From the NCBI GenBank assembly GCA_050283925.1, contig JBNOAI010000011.1, positions 62,001 to 126,000 on the forward strand: a DNA stretch of 64,000 bases, given 5' to 3'. Positions within the stretch are counted from its first letter, which is position 1; every line of letters starts with the position of its first letter. The position numbers were made by a program, and so were the translations under genes. The DNA is from ZC4RG25 sp023428365. Lineage in GTDB: Bacteria; Pseudomonadota; Alphaproteobacteria; Rhizobiales; Hyphomicrobiaceae. The notes beneath the pieces were generated by a model that had not been told where the DNA came from, ran no database searches, and saw only the letters and a program-made list of their open reading frames with translations. Shown piece by piece: positions 8,448-16,681 of this stretch.

Positions 8448-10178
8448 ATGATCCGCTTCCGTCGCATCTTCGAGCTATCGACAGACAACGATCGGGAGCG
8501 CTTTGCCGAGGCGGCTGAGTTGTTCCGCGCTGCCTTTCCGCATGAGCCGGAGGCTATCGACCGTATCGCCCAGGTTCTGAGCGATCGGCAGCGCGTCGCA
8601 TTCGATCCGGTTTTTCTCGTCTCCTCCGACGAGAAGCGTCACGTCACAGGGCTTGCCTTCGTCTACTACTTTCCCGAATTGCGGCACGGCTATCTCCAGT
8701 ACATTGCCAGCGATCCGACACGCTCCTCGCGCGGCATCGGTGCGGCGCTCTACGAGGCGTTACGCGAACTTCTGGCCGCGCGTTCGGCGCACGGACTGTT
8801 TCTGGATGTCCCGCCCGCCGATGCTTCGAAACTCAAGGAGCCGGAACTGCTGGCGGTGAACCGCAAGCGCCTCCGCTTCTATGCCCGCTACGGACTTCAG
8901 GAAGTACAAGGCACGCGGTGGGACGTCGATCCGAACCCCCGCAACGAAGGCTATCTGACGACCCTGCTCTACGATCCGCTGGGACGCCGTCCGCATCTCG
9001 ACCGCCCGACCGCACGCCGCGTCGTGCGCAGTATCCTCGTCGAACAATACCGTTACGATCCGCAAGATCCGTTCGTCGTCGGCATCGTGCAGTCGTTCGC
9101 CGACGATCCGGTGCGTCTCGCACCTCTCGCCAAGACCGCCGCCGAAGCCGCTCCGACCAAGGCGCGATACCTGACACCGATCAAGCTGGTGGTCGTCGCA
9201 CGGCACACGATCCATCACCTGCGCGAGAAAGGATATGTCGAGCGTCCCGTGCGTGTGCAGGCCATCCTCCGAGGGCTCGAAGGACTGCCCATCGGACGCG
9301 TCGCCACCCGCCATTTTCGCGAGGAGCATCTCACCGCTGTCCACAATCCGGCGCTGGTGAATTATCTGAAAGCCATGAGTCAGCGTCTGGACGAAAAGGC
9401 GCTGGTGTACCCCGAAGTCTTCCCCATCCGCCGACCGGATCGCATTCCGCGCGCGCTAGAGGACCGTGCCGGATATTTTTGCGCTGACACCTTCACACCG
9501 CTGACACGCAACTGCTACCCGGCTGCCCGCGACGCAGCGAACGTTGCGCTAACCGGTGCTTCTCTGCTGCTGGATGGTGAGCGCCTTGCCTACGCTCTAT
9601 GCCGCCCGCCGGGCCATCACGCCGAGCGGCGCATCTATGGCGGATTCTGCTATTTCAACAACTCGGCAATCGCCGCCCATATGCTGTCGAAGCACGGCAA
9701 GGTCGCGCTCCTCGATATCGACTATCACCACGGCAACGGCGGGCAGGACATTTTCTACAATCGGGCCGACGTGCTCACGATCTCGATTCATGGCAATCCG
9801 CGCCATGCCTATCCCAATTTTTCCGGCTATGCCGACGAGCGCGGGGAAGGCGCCGGTCTCGGCTTCAATCACAACTTTCCGCTCGATCCACCGGTTGGCG
9901 ACGACCGATATTTGGCTGTGCTGGACAAAGCTCTGGCGCTGATCAACCGCTTCGATCCGAGATTTCTGGTCGTGTCGCTTGGCTTCGACATCATGCGCGG
10001 CGATCCGACCGGCGCGTTCACGTTGAGCGCAAAGGGCATGGAGCGCATCGGCCGGCGGCTGGGACGAACAAAGCCGCCTGTCCTGATCGTTCAGGAAGGC
10101 GGCTATTCAGTGCGCAATCTGCGCATCGGCGCTCATGCGTTCTTCGATGGATTGGCCAGCGCCTGGTACACGAGGTAG
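8448..10178 (+). CDS. GNAT acetyltransferase - HDAC-like deacetylase fusion protein
   Basis: A 576-residue two-domain protein. Residues 1 to about 175 form a GNAT-type acetyltransferase with the CoA loop SSRGIGAALYEAL. Residues from about 330 form a class II HDAC/acetylpolyamine amidohydrolase domain with RPPGHHAE (active-site His pair), GFCYFNNSAIAA, LDIDYHHGNGGQDIF (zinc Asp and His), VSLGFDIMRGDP (second zinc Asp) and QEGGYSVRNL (catalytic Tyr). All catalytic residues expected of an active zinc deacetylase are present. The 150-residue linker is not recognised. Likely substrates are acetylated polyamines or protein lysines; the fusion suggests one protein that can both add and remove acetyl groups. 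Confidence 0.85.
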   Translation: MIRFRRIFELSTDNDRERFAEAAELFRAAFPHEPEAIDRIAQVLSDRQRVAFDPVFLVSSDEKRHVTGLAFVYYFPELRHGYLQYIASDPTRSSRGIGAALYEALRELLAARSAHGLFLDVPPADASKLKEPELLAVNRKRLRFYARYGLQEVQGTRWDVDPNPRNEGYLTTLLYDPLGRRPHLDRPTARRVVRSILVEQYRYDPQDPFVVGIVQSFADDPVRLAPLAKTAAEAAPTKARYLTPIKLVVVARHTIHHLREKGYVERPVRVQAILRGLEGLPIGRVATRHFREEHLTAVHNPALVNYLKAMSQRLDEKALVYPEVFPIRRPDRIPRALEDRAGYFCADTFTPLTRNCYPAARDAANVALTGASLLLDGERLAYALCRPPGHHAERRIYGGFCYFNNSAIAAHMLSKHGKVALLDIDYHHGNGGQDIFYNRADVLTISIHGNPRHAYPNFSGYADERGEGAGLGFNHNFPLDPPVGDDRYLAVLDKALALINRFDPRFLVVSLGFDIMRGDPTGAFTLSAKGMERIGRRLGRTKPPVLIVQEGGYSVRNLRIGAHAFFDGLASAWYTR

Positions 10179-10206
10179 GCGCTGGCTTGACTGTTGAATT
10201 CTACGA

Positions 10207-11097
10207 TCAGCCTTTCGTCGCCGACCAGTTGCCGCCCGGTCCACCGGCGATCGTCCCGCTGATGCCCGTGCCATTCACCGTGCCGGTATACTCGGCGCCA
10301 TTGGCTTTGAACGTGATCTGGTTGCCGTTGACCTTGGCATCGGAGATCGGCGCCGATCCGAGCGTGCCGGTCAGCTTCTGGTACTTCTGCGTCAAGGTCA
10401 GCTGCTGATCGCCGACTTTCCACGTACCTTCCACCTTCGCAGGCACGATCCAAAGCAAAGCCTTGCAGTAGCTCGTGCAATCACCGCCGACGGTCGAGGT
10501 CTCATCCGGCTCCCAATCGCCCATCTCAAAGGTGTTGGAGACGATCCGTGTGCCAGGAGCGAGATCGAGAATCTGCGGACGCAGCTTCTCGTTGATCGAC
10601 GGCAGCAGGAACAACGTGATGACCTGGGCCTTGCTGAAGTCGCTCTCGAACAGGTCGGCCTTTTCGAAAGTGGCGCGATCAGTCACGCCTGCCTTTGCGG
10701 CCTCCTGCTTCGCCAGCTCCACCATATCGGGATTATATTCGATGCCGTGTGCCTTGAGACCGCGCTGCGCGGCTGTAATGACCGTGCGGCCATCGCCGGA
10801 CCCGAGGTCGATCAGATAATCCTGCGGTGTCACCTTGGCCATGTCGAGCATGCGGTCGACCAGCGCCTGCGGTGTCGGCACCCAAACAACGTCCTTGCCA
10901 GCCTGGCCGGACTGCGGCGTGTACGTGTTCGTCTGCGGCTTGTCCTGCGCCGCTACCGGTGCGGCCAGCCAGGCGCCGGCGAAAAGGGCGGCGCACAACG
11001 CTGCGAGCATCCGGGTTGATCCGCGGCCGCTTTCACTCCGCTCTTCTGACTGTCGATCTGTATGCAAGGCAACATGCGAATTAAACGCCAAAAGCAT
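10207..11097 (-). CDS. exported class I SAM-dependent methyltransferase-like protein
   Basis: The upstream ATG has a strong ribosome-binding site (AGAGGAAATATC before it) and gives 296 residues. A hydrophobic signal-like stretch (LAALCAALFAGAWLAAPVAAQ) occupies about residues 31-50, with AQ-D as a likely cleavage site. A Rossmann methyltransferase domain follows: YLIDLGSGDGRTVITAA (motif I), GIEYNPDMVELAKQEA, FEKADLFESDFSKAQVITLFLLPSINEKL. A beta-rich C-terminal part of about 90 residues ends TISGTIAGGPGGNWSA. SAM is cytoplasmic, so a methyltransferase behind a signal peptide is odd. An alternative start at 11010 would shorten the leader only. Confidence 0.75.
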   Translation of the reverse strand: MLLAFNSHVALHTDRQSEERSESGRGSTRMLAALCAALFAGAWLAAPVAAQDKPQTNTYTPQSGQAGKDVVWVPTPQALVDRMLDMAKVTPQDYLIDLGSGDGRTVITAAQRGLKAHGIEYNPDMVELAKQEAAKAGVTDRATFEKADLFESDFSKAQVITLFLLPSINEKLRPQILDLAPGTRIVSNTFEMGDWEPDETSTVGGDCTSYCKALLWIVPAKVEGTWKVGDQQLTLTQKYQKLTGTLGSAPISDAKVNGNQITFKANGAEYTGTVNGTGISGTIAGGPGGNWSATKG

Positions 11098-11345
11098 GAT
11101 ATTTCCTCTTTCTACAGCACATTGACCATGGCCCGCCGAAACTTACATCAGATTGCATGCGCTTGCTGTCCAATGACGAACTTGTGTTCGACGCGCGCTC
11201 AATCGGACAGATGGCGAACAACCAGGATTTGTTTGCATTGGCCCCTCCGGAACAGCGCGCCCCACACTAACCGGGTCCAGGAGACGATCAAAGCGATCCG
11301 GCTAACGAGGATAATCTGCTCCGCGCGGTGTCGTCTGACCGAAAA

Positions 11346-11645
11346 TCATCGGCCACCACCCTTTGGCGCAAACGCACGCTGCGCCCAACATGGATAGGCA
11401 TCGTAATCGTGGGCACCACCCGCGCCAGGACAGTCTGAACTGCCACCCGGACTTCCTCCCTGGTATCCCTGATACTGAGAATACGGGGGCGGCTGATACA
11501 GTCGAAGCGGCGGAGGGCCGGGCTGGTAGCTCCGATATTGGTTGTAAGTCGCACGCTTGTTCTGCTTGCGAGCGTCGGCGTCGTTGGTGGGGATTACGAA
11601 AACGCAGCTAAGCGCGAGCAGAAAGCCGAGCCATATGCGTGCCAT
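11346..11645 (-). CDS. small exported Pro/Tyr/Gln-rich protein
   Basis: About 99 residues. The signal peptide MARIWLGFLLALSCVFVIP is followed by a low-complexity mature part with repeated Y-Q-P-P-P and YQGYQGG units, then two cysteines (SSDCPGAGG and AYPCWAQ) and a basic glycine end. ATG is preferred over a TTG two codons upstream. No known family is recognised; it looks like a small cell-envelope protein. Confidence 0.6.
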   Translation of the reverse strand: MARIWLGFLLALSCVFVIPTNDADARKQNKRATYNQYRSYQPGPPPLRLYQPPPYSQYQGYQGGSPGGSSDCPGAGGAHDYDAYPCWAQRAFAPKGGGR

Positions 11646-11908
11646 GACCAACTCTCGCTAAGGTTGAAATTCAGCCGGGAGATCCCAGGCTCTCGCAACC
11701 ATTGCAACAAGCTGCCCACCACTTTGTTCCGCTGCGGAATGGTCGCCGCCTGCGCGCGGCAGGCAATCCGAGCTCACGTTGTTAGCTGGTATGGGCGTCG
11801 TTCAAAGTAACGTCGCAGGAGGGCAAAGCGAGAGAACAAAAACATCACCACGCCGGACCGAAAAGTGTCAGGTCAACGAAGGGAGAAGATCTAAGCCATT
11901 GAAAACAA

Positions 11909-11985
<77 letters not shown>

Positions 11986-12076
11986 AAAAGCTAAAGAGAC
12001 GAACCGTGAGCGGTCCGCCGTCACGGGCGATCCTTTACGTGAGACCGGCAGGCCCGTCAAGGTAAAGACGTGCCTT

Positions 12077-12469
12077 TCAAGCGATTGGTTTCCGGCCGAG
12101 CAGCCGCAGTGCCAGATCCCGACCGCCCCGTAGCACGGGATAAAGGCGCGCCGACCGGCTGGGATTGGCAAACAACCACGCCATGGCCCGATTCATCAGG
12201 CCGGAGCGGGTCGATAAGAGTGATAGCAGCGTCATTGCGTCGCCGCCCGCGTGGACCTGCGATCCGTAGATCGCCAGCATGCCCTTGTTGATGTCGAGGC
12301 CGCGAACCTTCATCTCGGCGATGACATCAGGACGTTGCCGGGCATCAACCAGCGCGACCGGCGCAACGGCTTCCTTGAGGCGCAGTAGCCGGACATAGGC
12401 CGTGCAGAACGGACATTCTCCGTCGTAAACCACCACGAGACCCGGTGCGGCGAGCCATGTCTCGATCAC
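12077..12469 (-). CDS. DCC-family (DUF393) thiol-disulfide oxidoreductase-like protein
   Basis: The start region carries VVVYDGECPFCTAYVRLLRLK, the thioredoxin-like DGxCxxC motif that defines the DCC family. The rest is alpha-beta, with VDARQRPDVIAEM, AIYGSQVHAGGDAMTLL and an Arg/Leu-rich C-terminal end. GTG at 12469 lies just after the stop of the upstream membrane-protein gene; GTG at 12490 would overlap it. DCC proteins often pair with HTTM-type membrane proteins, as here, but their reaction is poorly known. Confidence 0.8.
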   Translation of the reverse strand: MIETWLAAPGLVVVYDGECPFCTAYVRLLRLKEAVAPVALVDARQRPDVIAEMKVRGLDINKGMLAIYGSQVHAGGDAMTLLSLLSTRSGLMNRAMAWLFANPSRSARLYPVLRGGRDLALRLLGRKPIA

Positions 12470-12474
12470 ACCTG

Positions 12475-13371
12475 TCAACTCAGTACCCACTCCCGCCACG
12501 GCGCTTGATAGGCGAGAACGGCGAGAAACGCTGCAGCGTAGGCCAGCGGAAACACGGGAAAGCGTGTCCGCGCGGCGGTGAAACCAAAAATGCACAGCGT
12601 CCAGCCAAAGCCGAACACGGGCGCCGGCAAATAAGTCGTGAAGATGAAGAACAACAGCACGAGATGACCCAGGCGATCGGTTGTCTTGCGCGCAGGAATA
12701 AACAGCAGGCCGATAGCGAACTGCACAACCAAATCGTACCAGGTAATCAGCTGCGCGAGAAACCGTGAGGTGTCATTCGCCGGCAGCAACACGGCGTGGC
12801 CCTCGAATTCGTTGAGAGGGCTCTTGAGCTTCGCCATGGTCATGCGCGCAGCGTCGGCGATAGACTTGTCAAAGCCGAGCAAATGGCCGAACGCCTTGAA
12901 GCGGTCGTCGAGCATCAGCTTCAGCTCGAACATCTCTCCCGACATGTACGTCGGCGAAAACAGTTTCTGAAAAGCAGCGACCAGAAACACGAAAATCAGA
13001 AAGAAACGCGCGTGCCAGATCAGCACGGCCTCGGCGGTTTCGTTATCGCGCACGGATGTGGCGATGGTCATCACCCACAGCCAGTAGGCCAGCAGATACT
13101 TGTGGTTATCTGCCGAACTCCAATCCTGGATCAGCGCGAACGTGCTCACCAGCGACAGGGCGGCCCACAGTATTCCATTTTTCAGAAGTTCGGGACGCAG
13201 CAAAACCGCCAGCAGCGCGACCTGCCCGGTGAAGCGGGCCAACGGGTTCTCGAACCCCCATGCGACCGCCAGAAACAGAGACAGCGCCGCAACAGCGTCC
13301 AGCAGAGGAATGCGGAGAACCGCAGCGGCAGCATTATCAAACCAGGGAACTGGCCTCGCGACGAGTTGCAT
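12475..13371 (-). CDS. multi-pass membrane protein, HTTM-like
   Basis: About 298 residues with six or more hydrophobic helices, among them LLDAVAALSLFLAVAWGF, FFLIFVFLVAAFQKLF, YDLVVQFAIGLLFIPA and LVLLFFIFTTYLPAPVFGFGWT. Position next to a DCC-family gene and the helix pattern fit the horizontally transferred transmembrane (HTTM) group related to vitamin-K-dependent carboxylase, but the catalytic residues of that enzyme are not recognised with confidence. The ATG follows AAGGGAG and lies four bases past the stop of the upstream gene. Confidence 0.65.
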   Translation of the reverse strand: MQLVARPVPWFDNAAAAVLRIPLLDAVAALSLFLAVAWGFENPLARFTGQVALLAVLLRPELLKNGILWAALSLVSTFALIQDWSSADNHKYLLAYWLWVMTIATSVRDNETAEAVLIWHARFFLIFVFLVAAFQKLFSPTYMSGEMFELKLMLDDRFKAFGHLLGFDKSIADAARMTMAKLKSPLNEFEGHAVLLPANDTSRFLAQLITWYDLVVQFAIGLLFIPARKTTDRLGHLVLLFFIFTTYLPAPVFGFGWTLCIFGFTAARTRFPVFPLAYAAAFLAVLAYQAPWREWVLS

Positions 13372-13375
13372 GGAC

Positions 13376-13969
13376 TCAGGCTCCCTTCGGTCCATATCGC
13401 AAGGTTTCAGAAAGTCGCGCTGTGATCAGACGTGTCTGCGGATCGAACGACGTCGTCCAATACTCGATGACCAGCGTCCACGGCGCTTCGTCACCGCTGG
13501 GCCGCACAGCATCGGCATTCAACAGGTAGTGGCCACGACCGGCGGGGCCGATGCGATTGCCGTTGACGTCATTTCGTCCGACAGGGCTTGGTTGATCAGC
13601 GGCGACATAAGAGGTGCGCCTGAGCGACTGGGCCAGCGTTTCGAAATTGCTGGCCGACGGATACCAGAGCGCCTTCTGCAGCATCGTTTCCTGAGCCGCC
13701 ATCATACGAATGATCGGCTCACGACGGCCATCGGGTGTTTCGATATAGATCCGTGTGTATCTCGTATCGCCGCTATCGGCGCTGGCGAACATCCCCATGC
13801 CGCCGCCTTTCCAGGTCGACAGCCCATGATATGTATTCAGGTAAGCCTGCCGCGCGACGATGCTGATCGCGATCGCGGGCACAACTCCGAAGAGCGCTAA
13901 GCGGGAAAACCGCATTCCAGCAAACGACATGACCTGCCCCTGAAGCCGCCGAAAATTCACGCGACTCAC
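13376..13969 (-). CDS. membrane-anchored hypothetical protein of the HTTM/DCC cluster
   Basis: A protein of up to 197 residues with one N-terminal membrane helix (LALFGVVPAIAISIVARQAYL) and a periplasm-type beta-rich domain containing WKGGGMGMFASADSG and YWTTSFDPQTRLI. An internal Met (MSFAGM) is an alternative start. It is the first of three tightly packed minus-strand genes, followed by the multi-pass membrane protein and the DCC protein. Family and function are not recognised; a partner role for the membrane protein is inferred from coupling. Confidence 0.6.
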   Translation of the reverse strand: MSRVNFRRLQGQVMSFAGMRFSRLALFGVVPAIAISIVARQAYLNTYHGLSTWKGGGMGMFASADSGDTRYTRIYIETPDGRREPIIRMMAAQETMLQKALWYPSASNFETLAQSLRRTSYVAADQPSPVGRNDVNGNRIGPAGRGHYLLNADAVRPSGDEAPWTLVIEYWTTSFDPQTRLITARLSETLRYGPKGA

Positions 13970-14130
13970 ACCACAAGCCGGAAGCTAGCTCGCCATCAAT
14001 GTATCAGCAAGGAGCATGCAGGGACTGTTGCAGACATGCCATTGCGACTGCTGCACTTGTCGGATGGCGGAACATCCCTGCGAAAAAATAGCCGTGATCG
14101 CTCAACGATATAGGCGCTCGACGTCCGCCT

Positions 14131-14829
14131 TCATCCGTTCAAGAGAACATCTTTTGCCATGTTGATTTTGGCCGCCAGATAATCCGACCCTCCACGATCG
14201 GGATGCACTTTCAGCATCAGTTCGCGGTGTGCGGCGCGAATCTCAGCCTCCGTCGCACCGGAGCTCAGGCCAAGGATGTCCAGCGCTTCCTCCCGAGACA
14301 TTGCCGCTCGCGAACCGGATCCGTGGCCCTGCCCTGTCCCTCGATCATTCCGTAAGTCATCGCGCCAGTTGGGATGCAGGTTGTCCAGGTACGCCTCGAT
14401 CAGGGTCGCAGACTGCACATCGCTGAACCGGCACTCCTGCCAAAGACCGGCAAGATCGGACGGCGACAGGCTCTCGATCGAGCGATCTTTGAACTGCCCC
14501 TTGAGCACCCGGCCTCGCATCGTTCCGGTATCGTGATCCAGCTCCATTTCCAGATGGTCGGTGACGATCCGCGAGGCCTGCCCCGGAGACTTCTGTGCCC
14601 GGCCGAACGTTGGGGCACCGCCCCAAAGCAGCCAGCTGCCAAGCATTGCGAGCGGCATGGCATAGGACATCATTCCGCGAAGCATGAAGGCGGCAGCTCC
14701 GACGAGCGCCGCGAGACCACCAACAGTGCGCATCTGGCGCGCCAGAACGGTGATGTCTGCGCGACTGAACCCGCGCAAGAGCAACAGCCCCAAAACCAGA
14801 GCCGCCAATCCCATCAGAAAATACAGCAT
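14131..14829 (-). CDS. membrane-anchored J-domain protein
   Basis: A 232-residue protein. The N terminus has a short hydrophobic anchor (MLYFLMGLAALVLGLLLL) and a second hydrophobic stretch near residues 38-68. The C-terminal 55 residues form a J domain: EALDILGLSSGATEAEIRAAHRELMLKVHPDRGGS with the HPD tripeptide that stimulates DnaK ATPase, then ending AAKINMAKDVLLNG. The arrangement resembles mitochondrial Pam18/Tim14 and DNAJC15 rather than classical DnaJ. A DnaK co-chaperone role at the inner membrane is inferred. The next gene upstream is a VWA-like protein on the same strand. Confidence 0.85.
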   Translation of the reverse strand: MLYFLMGLAALVLGLLLLRGFSRADITVLARQMRTVGGLAALVGAAAFMLRGMMSYAMPLAMLGSWLLWGGAPTFGRAQKSPGQASRIVTDHLEMELDHDTGTMRGRVLKGQFKDRSIESLSPSDLAGLWQECRFSDVQSATLIEAYLDNLHPNWRDDLRNDRGTGQGHGSGSRAAMSREEALDILGLSSGATEAEIRAAHRELMLKVHPDRGGSDYLAAKINMAKDVLLNG

Positions 14830-14842
14830 CTCTCGCCGGCTC

Positions 14843-15628
14843 TCACTTCATTTGCTCAAGGAGCAACTGGGCGCTGCCACGACGGTCGCGGCCAAGCCGT
14901 TCGAGAGCCGCCCGCCCACCGGCAGCGTAGACAGCGACAGCCGACAGCAAGTCACGCAACTGAGCCGCCGAACCCGCATCGAACCGGCAATAGGCGCCGC
15001 GAGTCAGGCGGGCGATTTCCCGGAAAGTACGCTCGGCTTTCCCATCATACCCTTCCTGAAACAGGAACGCCGGAATACCGAGCAGCGCCAGTTCGCCGGC
15101 CCGTCCGCACAGGTCGTCGACATCCTCCTCCATGCAATCGCCGACATAGACGAGCGCATTGATCCGCCGCTTCTCGGCTTCCTGGCGAGCATGAGACAGA
15201 ACCTTACGGATCTGCGTGTATCCGCCCTGGCAGCTGACCGTCGTCATCAACCGCGCCAGCGCATCCGGATCGGACACCCATTTCGACGCGCGGCATTCAC
15301 CCGTCCCGCGAAAGAAGACGAGTTGCACATCAAGCCCGCCGACGGCCTTCACCGCCTTGAACATCTCCGCCTGCAACCCGAGTGCCATATCCCAGGTCGG
15401 CTGACGGCTCATCGTCGCGTCCATCGCGAAAATCAGCTTCCCGTGGCCGGCAGTCGTCTGCGGTGCCAAGGACTTCATCCGCTTGACGAATTCGGCGACT
15501 TCGCCCTGCGATGCGGTCGCCGGCGAGGACGGTTTGGCGCGCGCCTCGTCAGGCACGCCAGCCGACCGGTCTGCCTGTATCGGGCTGCTGCCTGTTTTCT
15601 CGCCTGTTGTCCGGGTGTCCTTGCTCAT
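14843..15628 (-). CDS. VWA-like (von Willebrand A) domain protein
   Basis: A 261-residue protein. After a polar, disordered N-terminal 60 residues it shows a VWA-type Rossmann core: LIFAMDATMSRQPTWD (an Asp-x-Thr-x-Ser metal-site sequence), CQGGYTQIRKVLSHA (Thr) and INALVYVGDCMEEDVDDL (Asp), which together form a plausible MIDAS. The end is a helical segment with ALERLGRDRRGSAQLLLEQMK. No signal peptide is seen, so it is probably cytoplasmic. It is 13 bases upstream of the J-domain gene, so the two are likely co-expressed. Confidence 0.75.
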   Translation of the reverse strand: MSKDTRTTGEKTGSSPIQADRSAGVPDEARAKPSSPATASQGEVAEFVKRMKSLAPQTTAGHGKLIFAMDATMSRQPTWDMALGLQAEMFKAVKAVGGLDVQLVFFRGTGECRASKWVSDPDALARLMTTVSCQGGYTQIRKVLSHARQEAEKRRINALVYVGDCMEEDVDDLCGRAGELALLGIPAFLFQEGYDGKAERTFREIARLTRGAYCRFDAGSAAQLRDLLSAVAVYAAGGRAALERLGRDRRGSAQLLLEQMK

Positions 15629-15790
15629 CTCCTCAGCCTACCGTCCAGGGCAGTCGCTTTAAAAGCCTCAACCGTAAGGTGGGCTCGATCGGCGCGGCCT
15701 GCAACGGCGCGACCGCTCTGGCATTCGGCGAAATCCATTGCCAAAGGCTATCGCGTCTGCGAGGCAGGCACAAAGAGAGCGCCCAAGCCT

Positions 15791-16678
15791 ATGCTGAACT
15801 TCTTTCTTCTCGCCCTGATGCCGGCCGCGTTCTCGCTCAACGCCGTCGTCGGCCGCGCTTTGACGGGACTATTCCTGCCAGCTCAGTTGACGACGGTCCG
15901 CTGGCTGGGGGCCGCCGCCCTCGTCGCGCTGGTGGCGCTCTGGGGATCCAAACGCGAGTGCTGGCGACCAGGGCCCCAGGGTTGGGCGCGCATCCTGATC
16001 CTGGGGGCCTTCGGCATGGGCTTTTGCAGCTATGCCGCGTTTGCCGGCGCGCAAGCCAGCAGCGCAACCAACGTCGGTTTGATCTACACGACGACCGCCG
16101 CCCTGGTCGTACTGTTCGAGATCGTAACGCGCCAGGCACGCGCATCCACCCTGCTCATTCTGGGGGTAGCACTTTCGATCGTCGGCGTAGCGACGATTGT
16201 GACGAAGGGCCACCTCAATGAGATCGCCCAAATCTCATTCAACGTTGGCGACCTGTGGGCCGTGGGCGGCACCATAAGCTGGGCCGGATACACGGTCGCC
16301 ATGAAGCGCCAGAAGTCGGACTTCACACCGTTGGCCCTGTTCGTCGTCATGGGCGTCGCAGGCGCACTTGCCGCCACCCCGTTCGCGGTTCTTGAAACCG
16401 CCGTATCCGGCCCGCCGGTGATCAACGCTATGTCGATGACCTGGATCGCCGCCGGTATCATCATATCCAGCGTCGGGTCGTACCTGTCCTATAATTTGGC
16501 CCTACGGCGTTGCGGACCGATCCTGACATCCGCCGCTCTGACACTGTCATCCGTTTACACCGCGCTGTTCGCGGTACTGCTCGTCAACGAACAGCTCGGA
16601 TGGTTTCATGTCGCTGGCGGAGCGCTGGTGATCGGTGGCCTCGGCCTGATCAATCTCCAGCGCTTCCTCGAACGCTAA
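15791..16678 (+). CDS. DMT-superfamily (EamA) transporter
   Basis: A 295-residue protein with about ten hydrophobic helices in two EamA repeats, for example LTTVRWLGAAALVALVALWG and VGLIYTTTAALVVLFEIVTR in the first and LSSVYTALFAVLLVNEQLGW with ALVIGGLGLI at the end. These are signature segments of drug/metabolite exporters. The frame is open far upstream, but that part is antisense to the VWA gene and lacks protein-like character, so the ATG at the first hydrophobic helix is used. The substrate is unknown. It converges on putA with three bases between stops. Confidence 0.88.
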   Translation: MLNFFLLALMPAAFSLNAVVGRALTGLFLPAQLTTVRWLGAAALVALVALWGSKRECWRPGPQGWARILILGAFGMGFCSYAAFAGAQASSATNVGLIYTTTAALVVLFEIVTRQARASTLLILGVALSIVGVATIVTKGHLNEIAQISFNVGDLWAVGGTISWAGYTVAMKRQKSDFTPLALFVVMGVAGALAATPFAVLETAVSGPPVINAMSMTWIAAGIIISSVGSYLSYNLALRRCGPILTSAALTLSSVYTALFAVLLVNEQLGWFHVAGGALVIGGLGLINLQRFLER

Positions 16679-16681
16679 GCG

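Noticed and set aside
14684..15790. Upstream in-frame extension of the EamA transporter
   Set aside because: It is antisense to the VWA and J-domain genes and rich in Arg, Ser and Pro. The transporter fold starts at the ATG at 15791.
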